Of a stretch of DNA of 64,000 nucleotides, positions 42,910 to 55,200 are shown in pieces (positions within the stretch are counted from its first letter, which is position 1; each line of letters begins with the position of its first letter). The stretch is from an uncultured Clostridia bacterium. Its GTDB lineage: Bacteria > Bacillota > Clostridia > TANB77 > CAG-508. The notes beneath the pieces are model-generated. The model saw only the letters and a program-made list of their open reading frames with translations, did not search any database and was not told where the DNA came from. The stretch covers positions 62,001-126,000 of the forward strand of contig CAQIBN010000003.1 of assembly GCA_948805675.1 (NCBI GenBank), read 5' to 3'. Made by a program: the position numbers and the translations under genes.

Positions 42910-45900
42910 ATGAAAGGGAACATAAGACAAAATAGCAAGTTCATATTTATGTTTACATTTTTGTTTTGTTTATTTATTACAGTATGTGTTGTAATAGGTT
43001 TATTTGCTTTGGCTAAATATACAAAAAATGATGAATATATGGTGAGTTTAAATTTTAAAAAGGCAGTAATAGAGCAAGAAGATATAACATATACAGTAAA
43101 CACAGAGACAAAAAAGATTATAGTGCAGATTGCAGAACAATATGAAGGAAAGATTCAGTATAAAATTGGAGAAGATGGAATATGGACAGATTATAATGGA
43201 GAGTTTGAATTAGAAAAAAGTGAGAATATATATGCTAAATTGGTTTTTAGTGATGGAGAAGGGCCAACAACTATAAAGCAAATAGGAGATATTATACAAG
43301 GTGCAAATGTAGTAATTAATGCACAAAACATGGTTGTAAAATCTCGGATTATTAATGCAATTAGATGGTGCAAATAATACAGGAAATGGAAATTCCCAAG
43401 ATGTAGATATTTGGACAGATTTAAGTGGAAATAATAAAAATGGAGAGATAGTCGGTGCAACATGGAGAGGAAAATCATTATTATTTGATGGAGTAAATGA
43501 TTGGGTAAATTGTGATATAAGCAATACAGATTATAAAACAATGGAAATAACATTTTTATGTAATAAATTAGATACAACAGAAAATCAATATATATTTGGT
43601 AATTGGAATTCATCTGGTGGAGGTATATTAATTAATTCGACAACTAAAAAGATTGCTGGACAATATAATATTGGTGGTACTTGGTATAATGTAATTAGTA
43701 AAACTGAAATAAAGCCTAATAAAGAATATACAGTTTCATTAACTTATGATGGTAAAAAAATAAAATTATATATTAATGGTATATTAAATTCAGAAAAAGA
43801 GATTTCAGGTGTTATAAGATCAAGTAATAGTGTAGTTGCAATAGGAAGACAACCATCATTATCTAAATGGTTTCATGGTAAGGTATATTCTGCTAGAATA
43901 TATGATAGAGCATTAACAGATGAAGAGGTTAAAACAAATTGTACATCAGACCAAATACTTGTAAATGGTTTTACTAATGCAGACAATTTAAAGTATACAT
44001 TTATATGGGATGAAGATATAAACAAATTCACAAGTAGTGAAATAAATGTGGAAAATGCAGTTAAAGAAACCTTTACTGAAGTAACTAAAAATAGAGAATA
44101 TGATTTAGTAGTTAAAACACCAGATAGTGGAATAGTAAAAGTTTCTGTACCAAAGGGCGTATGTCAAGGTGTTTCACAAGTAGGAAATATAGAAAGTGAA
44201 ATAAAAAGTATTACAGTAGATAAACAAGGGCCAACTTGTGGTAACGTAGAAATAAAGAATATATCACCAACAGGATATGATGTATATGTTTATGATGTAG
44301 TTGATAATTATTCAGGTGTAAATAGAATACAATTTCCTACATGGACAGAAAATAACGGAAAAGATGATATACAAGATAATTGGGAAACTAATGTGGTAGC
44401 AAAAGGAACATTACAGCCAGATGGAACTACATGGGTATATAGAGTTAATATTACAGACCATAATAATGAGTATGGAATATATAATACTAGTATTTATTTA
44501 TATGACAATTTAGAAAATTGTACTATTTTGGATAATAAGATAGTAGATGTTCCAGAACCTGTAGCATCAACAACAATAAATGGGGAAACAACATTTTATG
44601 GAACAGTACAAAAGGCTATAGATGCAGGGGGAACAAATAATGCAATTGTTAGATTGTTATATACTGGTTCAAGAACAGAAAGTGTAACAGTTGCAACAGG
44701 ACAAAATATTATATTAGATACAAATAATGCAACTTTAACTTCTGATGGTATTACATTAACAAATAATGGGGTATTAACAGTTACTGGAAGTGGAAAAATA
44801 GAAAGTATATCTGATGCAAAACCAACAATTAGTAATTATAAAACTTTAACATTACAAGAAATAAATGTATCTTCTATAAATGATAGAGGAGTTATTAATC
44901 AGTCTACTGGTAAATTAACTGTTTCAGATTCAACAATAATAGCTAAAAGTTATGCAATTTTTAATTTTGGAACAGATAATACTATATCTTCACCAGCTGT
45001 TAAAGTTGAAAGTGGTAATTTAGAATCTACAGAGAATAATACTATTTGGAATAGTGGAACAGGTATGATTTATTTAACAGGTGGAATAATAAAACAAGCA
45101 AATAAAAACTCTGTTATATATAATTCTATAGATGGGATAATACAAGTATCTGGCGCAACTATAGAACATACTGGAACAGCTGGAGTTGGAATTAAAAATA
45201 TAAATAATGGTATTATTAAAGTAACAGATGGAAATATTATATCAGATAAAGGTACAGCAATACATAATGAATCTTCAGGAACAATAATTATAGGAACAAA
45301 TGAAAGTACACCTTCTGTAAGTATAACAGTTCCAAATATTAGATGTGCAACTGAAGGAATTCATGTAGGTTCTGGAACATTTAATTTTTATGATGGTATA
45401 ATTCAAGGGGCTAAAGGAAAGTCAATTGTGGGAGAAGTATCAGAAACACCAAATGGATATGTTGTAGTAAAAACAATAACTGGAGAAACAGAGACTTCCG
45501 TACTTGGGCCATCAGCACCAGTAATTGTAGCAAAATTAGTAAATGCAAGTGGTGCAACATATACAAGTGGATGGACTAATAAAAATATTTATGTATCACT
45601 TATAAGTGATAAAAAAGGTGCTGGTATAAAACAATATCAATGGTATGAAAATGGAAATTGGGTAACAAGAAGTTTAACAACAACTAATGATATAGGAACT
45701 ATAACATATAGTGCAAATACAAATGAAACTATAAGATTTAGGGCTATAGATAATAATGGAGTTATTTCAGAAGAATCTAGTATTATATTAAAAATAGATA
45801 AAACACCCCCAACAACTACAGCTCCAATAGCAACTGCAACTACATACTCTATAACTGTAACAAATAAACAAACAGATTCACTAAGTGGAATAAATAAAGT

Positions 45901-48900
45901 ACAATATGCAATAAAAAAAGGTGATACATGGAGCAAATGGCAAAGTAGTAATATTTTTAGTAATGATGGGGGAATATTTAATAACACAACATATGTTGTA
46001 AAAACACAAACAACAGATAATGCAGGTAATAGTATAGAGTCTGAGGAAACAACTATTAAAACACAATCAACTGACTATACTATAACTTATAATTTGAATT
46101 CTGGTACAGTAAGTAATAACCCAACTACTTATCAAAAGGGAACAGGTGCAACTGTAAATGCACCAACAAGAGCAGGATATACATTTACAGGATGGAGCAG
46201 GAAATATGTTCCTGGTTGGGGAAAGAATTTTATTAATTTAGATACAGGAAAATTGGAAGCAAACCCTGATTATCCCGATTCTAGGCATTCTGGACCATTG
46301 TATTTACAAAAAGGTGTAACTTATACAATTAATACAACTTATACAGGTTCAGTAAGATGGAGTGTATATGATTTGAATGGTAATTATATAGATAATAAAA
46401 GTATAACCAAAACATATACACCAACAAGTGATTGTTATATAAGATTATTGTTCTATCAAGCTCCAACTGATGAACAATTAAATTCTACAACAGTTACAAT
46501 AGGAGGAACAACACAATCTGGAATAATACCAGAAAGTTCTATGGGAAATCTACAATATATAGCAAATTGGGATATAAACTCATATACAGTAACATATAAT
46601 TATGCAGAAAATGGAGGAACAAGTGCAACAAAAACAACACAGTCTGTAAATTATAATAGTGCAATAGATTTAACACCAACAGCAACAAAATCTGGATATA
46701 CATTTGTAGGATGGAATACAAATAAGGATGCAACAACAGGGTTAGCTTCATTAAAAATGGGAACAAGTAATGTAACATTGTATGCTATATACAAAAAGCA
46801 AATAACAGCAACATATCATTATTATAATAATGCAAGTACAAATGAAACAAAGACTATATATAATAAAGCAACAAGTGCAACATTTACATTACCAAGTATA
46901 GCAAATCAAACAGTAAACAACATAGCATATACTAAGAGAGGATGGAGTACAAATAGTGGAGCGAGTGCTACAGTAATTAGTGGAACAACAGTTACAATTA
47001 GTGCAAATACAAATTATTATGCAAGTTATACAGGAACAGCAGAAGTAACATTTTATTATAATAGTGGAAATAGTGCTAGTAGTTATACTTCAAAGGTTAT
47101 GTCATCTGTAAAAGAAACAGGAACTAAACTGATGAATTATAAAGGAAGTTATGTAGAAGGAAACATCACAGTACCAACAGTAGTACAAAATAGTATGGGA
47201 TATATGATGACAAGATATGGAGGAGTATCTATAAATACAAACTCAGCAGTAATAGTAGATAAAACAACTGTTACAACTGCAAGTACATCATATTATGCAA
47301 TGTATACAAAAACAATGAAGTACTATTATTATGATGGAACAAATCATACATCAAGTGAAGGAACAATAAGAACATTATCAGATGGAACTAAATATGGAAA
47401 TATTGCAGTTAATACACCAAGTCCAAGTGCATATGATGGAGCGAATTTTGTAGGATGGTCATATACAAGTGAATCTTTAAATAGCAGGGACCCAGCAACA
47501 ACAGTTGTAAGTGAATTATATGCATATTACCAAAAAGCATTAACAGTAAATTACAACCATAATTATGGAAATATAACAGAAGCAGTACATCCAAATAGAA
47601 CATATATATCAAAAAGTGGAGGAATAACAGTATTAGCAACAAGAGTAACATTAAAAGAAGTAACAAGAGAAGGATATACATTTGGTGGATGGTATAGAGA
47701 ATCAGCATGTACTAATAAAGTAGGAGATGCTGGAGAAGTTCAAACAATTAGTGGCTCAGTAACATATTATGCAAAATGGACTGGTAATGCATATACAATA
47801 GCATATAATTTAAATGGAGGTACACATGGAACAAATGCACCAACTAGTGGAACATATGGAAAAGATGTACAAATAAGTAATCCAACAAAAAAAGGATATA
47901 CATTTACAGGTTGGTCATCAGGTGTAGCGCAAGGTCTACAGGTAGGTGAAGCAAAAACAGGAACAACAGCAAATCCAACAACAGCTTGGAATGGAACTGC
48001 AACAAAAAATACATATTTCAAAAACTTAAGGTCAGATGTAGGAACAGTAACATTAGTAGCAAATTGGAATATAAATTCATACACAGTAACATATAATTAT
48101 GCAGAAAATGGGGGAACAAGTGCAACAAAAACAACACAATCTGTAAATTATAATAGTGCAATAGATTTAACACCAACAGCAACAAAATCTGGATATACAT
48201 TTGTAGGATGGAATACAAATAAGGATGCAACAACAGGGTTAGCTTCATTAAAAATGGGAACAAGTAATGTAACATTGTATGCTATATACAAAAAGCAAAT
48301 AACAGCAACATATCATTATTATAATAATGCAAGTACAAATGAAACAAAGACTATATATAATAAAGCAACAAGTGCAACATTTACATTACCAAGTATAGCA
48401 AATCAAACAGTAAACAACATAGCATATACTAAGAGAGGATGGAGTACAAATAGTGGAGCGAGTGCTACAGTAATTAGTGGAACAACAGTTACAATTAGTG
48501 CAAATACAAATTATTATGCAAGTTATACAGGAACAGCAGAAGTAACATTTTATTATAATAGTGGAAATAGTGCTAGTAGTTATACTTCAAAGGTTATGTC
48601 ATCTGTAAAAGAAACAGGAACTAAACTGATGAATTATAAAGGAAGTTATGTAGAAGGAAACATCACAGTACCAACAGTAGTACAAAATAGTATGGGATAT
48701 ATGATGACAAGATATGGAGGAGTATCTATAAATACAAACTCAGCAGTAATAGTAGATAAAACAACTGTTACAACTGCAAGTACATCATATTATGCAATGT
48801 ATACAAAAACAATGAAGTACTATTATTATGATGGAACAAATCATACATCAAGTGAAGGAACAATAAGAACATTATCAGATGGAACTAAATATGGAAATAT

Positions 48901-51847
48901 TGCAGTTAATACACCAAGTCCAAGTGCATATGATGGAGCGAATTTTGTAGGATGGTCATATACAAGTGAATCTTTAAATAGCAGGGACCCAGCAACAACA
49001 GTTGTAAGTGAATTATATGCATATTACCAAAAAGCATTAACAGTAAATTACAACCATAATTATGGAAATATAACAGAAGCAGTACATCCAAATAGAACAT
49101 ATATATCAAAGAGTGGAGGAATAACAGTATTAGCAACAAGAGTAACATTAAAAGAAGTAACAAGAAAGGGATATACATTTAGTGGATGGTATAAAGAAGC
49201 AGGATGTACTAATAAAATAGGAAATGCTGGAGAGGTTAAAACAATTAGTGGTTCAGTGACATATTATGCAAAATGGACTGGTAATGCATATACAATAGCA
49301 TATAGTCTAAATGGAGGTACACATGGAACAAATGCGCCAACCAGCGGAACATATGCAAAAGATGTACAAATAAGTAATCCAACAAGAACAGGGTATACAT
49401 TTGTTGGGTGGACATCAAGTGCATCACAAGGTTTAGAAACAGACCAAGCAAAAGCTGGAACAACAGCAAATCCAACAACAGCATGGAGTGGAACTGCGAC
49501 AAAAAGTACATACTTTAGAAATTTAAGGTCTGCATCTGGAACAGTAACATTAGTGGCAACATGGACACCAAAGGTATATACAATTACACTAAATAATGCA
49601 AATGCAACAACTACAGGTAGTACATCAGTATATGAGAAATATGGTACTGGAATATATAAAGAAAGTAGCTGTACAAATAAAATGCAAACAAATTCAAATG
49701 GAATTACAATACCAAAAAGAGAGTATACAATAACATTTGATTCAAATGGAGGAACTAGTTGTGATAGTATAAAATCTACATATACATTTAAAGGATATTA
49801 TAGAGCAGACAATATTAATAGTTCGCAAATGATAAATGGAAGTGGATTTATAACAAGCAATTTTGCAACAACATCATATTCAAGTAATTCAACATTATAT
49901 GCTCTTTGGAGTGGAGGTGTGATAAATTTACCAACTCCAACTAAAGAAGGATATAGATTTGATGGCTGGTGTTTAACAGAATCTAATAATAATGGTACAG
50001 GTACACCAGTAAGTAATACAACTAATGTATATGTTCCAACATCAACAAGAACATTATATGCAAAATGGACACAATATGAAGCAAAAGTACTGGCTAGTGG
50101 AAGTGTTAAAGAAGATGTATATTATTTAACATTACAAGATGCAATTGATGCACTTGATGCAGAAAAGGAACAGATGATAAAAAGAACAATACAATTATTG
50201 AAAAATGTAACATATACTGCTAGCTTAGAAATATATCCTGATGATATTGCAATAATAGATTTAAATGGTTACACAATTACAAGTAGTGCAAATTATGCAA
50301 TAGAGTTAAATAATCAGTTTGGTATTGATATAAGGAATGGAACAATTATACATACAGGAGAAACAGGAGGATGTATAAAAAATATATATCAAGCAGATGC
50401 TGAAGGCGGATTGGCAAATTTAGATTTATATAATGTTAATTTACAATCAAGTAAAGGTATGGGAATTTACAACAATTCTGCATTAATTCATTTTAGTAAT
50501 GGAGACATTATCACAGGACAAAATTATTGTATAGATAATGATGATGGAAGAGTATATATTAGTTCAGATATAAATCAATCTGGTGTGCCTAGAATTACAT
50601 CTGATGGATATGCAATTCGTTCTAGTGGAGTAACAAGTGCAATGTATATAGATAGTGGAACGATTACTGGAGGAATTGTTCGTAATAGGGGAGAAATAAC
50701 AATAGGACCAGAAAACGGATTAGCAACATCATCTTATCCATGGATTACAGCTAATACAAAAACTCTAAGTTCAGGATATACAACTGGAAAATATATAATT
50801 AATTCTGGAACTATAGAAACTATAGTAGATTCAAATTGGTGTCAAGGGGAATCTGATATAAAAATTAGAGATGGATACACAACAAAAGAAGTGAAGAATG
50901 GAAATGGTGTTAGAGTTTCGTTAGTGGCTTCAACATCAAGAGCTATTGCAAATGCGGATATGAATATTTTAAGAACTAATACACAGTTTAATTTGCAAAA
51001 CAATACAATACAACAAAGTGAACCTAATATGTCAGATTCAAGCAAAAGGGTAAAAGTTATAGGACAAATGGAAGTTATAGAATATGATAATTTATTGGAA
51101 GCTTTATTAAATGCAAAAAATGGAGAAGAAGTAGTATTATTACAAGATATTGTTCTAAAGGAAAAGATAACTGTTACAGAATTAACAAAAGCAAAGATTA
51201 ATTTAAATGGATATAAATTACAATCAGAAACTGGAGATGTTTTTGAAAACTATGGTTCTTTAGAAATAATAGATACTAATGAAGGAAAAATAGTTGGTAA
51301 AATTACAAACTATAATAACTTAGAAATAAAAGGTGGAACAATTGTAGATAAGGAAGAACCAGATGAAGAAGAAAAAACAGAATTTGATACAAATGATATA
51401 TCTATATTAGAAAGAAAAATGACAACAATTGATAATAAAAAAGGAAATGTAACCTTATGTGGTGGAAATGTTGAAAATAAAAGTAATGAAGGAGTTGTTA
51501 TTTACAATTCCAAAGATGGAAATATAGTTTTAAAAACAGGAAATTTAATAGCAAATGGAAGTAAAGCAATAGGAATATTAAACTCAGATGGAAGAGTAGT
51601 TTTTAATAAAGATGAAGAGCAAATAAATGAAGCGAATGAAGTAAAAGAGCCAGAGCTAATTTTAAAAGGGGCAAATTCTATAGGAATATATAATATAGGA
51701 GAAAATGCATATTTAGAATTACAACATGGAATTATAACTGCTAAAACTACAATAATAGGTAATATTACAAAAGTCTTAGAAGGGTATAAAATAAGACAAG
51801 AAGAAATTGAAGCAATGATGCAATTAAGAATAATAAAGGAAGATTGA
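42910..51847 (+). CDS. Giant LamG/beta-helix/InlB-repeat surface protein, +1 frameshift at CTCGGA
   Basis: The unshifted frame stops at 43377 after 155 residues. Skipping one C (43345) in TCT-C-GGA joins it to a frame that runs to 51847, giving about 2978 residues. The join restores a LamG/concanavalin-like domain: GLLMQLDGANNTGNGNS, then DLSGNNKNGEIVGATW. The N-terminus has a helix and FALAKYTK, like SipW substrates. Then come a beta-helix region (QKAIDAGGTNNAIVRLL), many InlB-type repeats (GYTFVGW, LYAIYKK), a 499-residue tandem duplication, and a second beta-helix region (LQDAIDALDAEKEQ). No C-terminal anchor is seen. It is probably an adhesin. Confidence 0.65.
46561..48057 (+). repeat. 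499-codon internal repeat, unit 1
   Basis: First of two adjacent 1497-bp units in the InlB-repeat protein. The first two thirds (about 46650-47610) look identical to unit 2 base by base; the last 400 bases differ at many codons. Confidence 0.85.
48058..49554 (+). repeat. 499-codon internal repeat, unit 2
   Basis: Second copy, exactly 1497 bp (499 codons) after the first, so the frame is kept. The sharp change from identity to divergence at about 49107 suggests recent gene conversion rather than simple duplication. Confidence 0.85.
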
Positions 51848-51890
51848 TGTAATATAAGACTATAAAAACTATAAAGTTTAAATAGAAAAA

Positions 51891-51932
51891 GAGGGAAATT
51901 TATAAATATAAGTTTTCCTCTTTTTCTATTAT
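51891..51932 (+). terminator. Terminator of the LamG/InlB-repeat gene
   Basis: Stem ATAGAAAAAGAGGAAA-like / TTTTCCTCTTTTTCTAT with a small loop; T-rich on the plus strand and A-rich before. Confidence 0.75.
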
Positions 51933-51984
51933 ATAAAATTATTACATATAAATTTTGTTTTACAAATTTAAAGTATATAAAATG

Positions 51985-52024
51985 TTACAAAAATATTACA
52001 AGAACAGATTAATTAAAATATAAT
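51985..52024 (+). promoter_or_regulatory. In-phase repeats and probable promoter of the second thioester adhesin
   Basis: TTACA at 51985 and 51996 are 11 bp apart. TATAAT at 52019-52024 lies 17 bp after TTACAA (51996), which would make the second repeat a weak -35 element that needs an activator. The leader to 52208 is about 175 bases and holds no gene that I can support. Confidence 0.45.
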
Positions 52025-52207
52025 TCATAAAATATTTCAAAAATGTAATAGAAAATTAAAAAAAGTAACATAAACACTAAGATATGAGAATCCGTAATGA
52101 TTTATAAATAATAGAAGAATTTGATTGAATTTAGCTATTTGAACCACAATGTTAGTTATTATAAAATAAATAAGAAGAAAGAAGACTTTAAAAAAGGAGA
52201 AATCATT

Positions 52208-55200
52208 ATGGATAAGAGGAAGAAGAGTTTTTTTATAGTGTCAACATTTTTTGTAAGTTTAGTTGTTGTAATAGCAATAATAACAACAGTATTTACTACC
52301 AAAATAACAGAATTTTTTAAAAATGCTAACAATGAAGGATATCTAGCATATAATGGGAAAAAGTATGTTAGTATAAAATCTACAAATACAGGTTCTGCAA
52401 AAGAAGTAGACAAGATTTATCTAAGAGAAAGTTTGTATACTACTCCAGACACCTCTAATACAGGATGGTGTTTGATGAAAAATGCTGGAATATATGGTAT
52501 TGGTTATTCAGGTGGGGAATCTATTATAACTGATAGAAAAGATGCATATATCAATACAGATTATGCTAGAACAGGTAAGAGTGGTAACTTAAAATGGTTA
52601 TATGATAATATGTTAAGATTAGGTAACAATAAAAGTGAGAATGACATGTATAGAAAAAACCTAGAAGAGCTTACAGGGTTAAATCTTACAAATTATACAG
52701 ATGACCAAATATTTAGAATAGAGCAATTTCTTTTATGGTCTTTTACACATAATAATAATCAAAATGATGTAGGTATTAATTACCCTAAAGATGAATTATA
52801 TGTAAGATTAAAGAAAAAGGCAAATGATAATTCCAATTATCAAGGAAATGGTTCTGAAAATAAAATAATATTAGATAAAGAATCAGCAATTGTTACTGAA
52901 AATGGAGTAATAGGTCCTATAAAAATAAGTGGAAATAATGCCAAAAATAAAGTTAGTATTTCTAATAGTCAAAAATATCAATATAAATTTTACAAAGATG
53001 AAGATTGTAAAAATGAAATAAATAACTTTAATACATATGAAGGAACTTTTTATATAAAATTATTAAATACAAGTTTTGAAGAGAATGTAAGATATAATAT
53101 AAATTTCGATTTTACTAATAACTCATATATAACTAAAGCTCATTATTATAAAACTGAAAAAAATGTAAATGATTCATGTCCTCCTCAACCATTTTTAATG
53201 TTAGAAAGAGAAAATAAATCTTCTAATATAGACCTAGATTTTACATACTATAAAGAAATAGAAAAGGGAAGATATAATATTAGAGTTAACAAAGAATCTA
53301 CAACAGGTATTGGAAATGGTACTGCAAATTTTAATGTTAAATCTAGTGTAGGAAATGAACAAAATTTTACATTAACAGTTAATGGTGGAACAAAATCATT
53401 ATATGGAAATATAGAAATTAGTGATATTAGGTCTGATGAATATGTTATAAAAGAAACAGGCGTATCAGACAATTATCAGATTGGTATTAGTGAACCAGTA
53501 AAGATATTTGTAAAAAAGGAGATAAGAACAGTTGGTAGTTCAAAAAAATATACATATAAGTCATTAGATGTATATTTGGGTAGCCAAAAGATAGCAACAG
53601 ATGTAACTTCTGGATTTTCAATGGGAAACTTAAAGATAAGTGTAAAATATGGTGATGTTATATATATTAATGTTACATTTAAAAACCCTCCAATTGGCAA
53701 ATATAATATAAGTGTTGTAAAAAAATCTACACAATCTGTAACAGAATTTGATGATTATTCTGATGCATTAAATGGTGCATCTTTTGAAGTAAAACAGCAA
53801 ATAGATGGTGCACAACAAAATACTTTTACAGTAGATAGTAAAGAAGGAAACAAACAAACTATAGCAGATGTTAAAATAATAAATATTAAAGAATGTGATA
53901 CATACTTTATAAAAGAGATAAAAGCACCAGATGGATATAAATTGAATAATACTTATATACAATTACAAATATATAAAAATGTAAATACTGAAAAAGGTAC
54001 ATATAGTATTGATAAAATATATTTGAATACAATAAAAGAAGATGGAACAAAGGTTTCTAGAGGATGGATTAATAATAATTATATAAATAAAGATTTAGGA
54101 ATTGAAATAAACTATGATGAAACTAATATTCAGATAACATATAAAGATATGCCAGTACCAGGAGAATATAATATAAGTATTTCAAAGAAATCTACAAAGT
54201 CAGATAAAAATTTAACAGATTATTCTGATGCATTAGCAAATGCAGAATATGAAATAAAAAATGCTATACAATCTGATGACAGAATTACAATAACAACAGA
54301 AGCTGGTAAAAAAACTAATATATACAATGAGGGAATACACATAAATAGCTTAAATACTGTTGATGAATATTATATTAAAGAATTAAAAGCACCAAATGGA
54401 TATAAATTAGATAATGGAGAAAATGAGTCTAGTGCAGAACTTTCATATTTGAGATTACGTGTATATAAACAATTAAATGATTCTAAAGATAAAGTAATAA
54501 TTAAAAGTGTGTCAGTAGATTATGTATATTCAAATGGAGTAATTAATTTAGGTGAAGAAGTAGAAAAGGGAAAAGAGCATAATTGTAATTATGCAACAAT
54601 TGGTATTTATTATACAGATACAGATATTCAATTAATATATAAAAATGAACCATATTTATATAAATTAGAGTTGCAAAAAGTTAATAAAGATACTAATGAA
54701 CCATTACCACAAACTAAACTTTCTGTAGGAAATGATTATAATAACACATTAAGCATTACTCTAAGTGAAAAAGAAGCAAAATATGAAAAAGAGGAGATAA
54801 TAGATACTTCTAGTAAAACATATTGGATTGAGGAAAATAGTTCACAATCTGGGTATGAAAATATATTTGGTAATAATAAAATAAAGTTAGTAATTAATTT
54901 TGAGGCTAAAAAAGTAAAAAATACAGAAATTGGTATATATTCATCAGAAAGTAATCGATTAAATGAAAGCGACTATAAAGAATTATATGATAGTATTTCT
55001 GTAAATGCAGTAAATGAAAATGGAGAAGTTAAAGTAAAAGTACAAATAAAAAATCCTAGAGATAAAATATTTGATTTAGCACTTAGAAAATTTATTACAG
55101 GTGTAAATGGTAATAAGATAAATGATAGAAATCCAAATCTAAATAGCTCTTCTGTACAAGCATGGAAGAATAATAACACAGCAGAATATTATCATACAAA

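Noticed and set aside
45637..49511. Several minus-strand frames of 60 to 116 codons inside the LamG/InlB-repeat gene
   Set aside because: They mirror the strongly coding plus strand; duplicated ones occur because the gene itself is duplicated.
46561..49554. Transposon or CRISPR origin of the large repeat
   Set aside because: Repeats are in-frame protein modules; there are no spacers, terminal inverted repeats or transposase.
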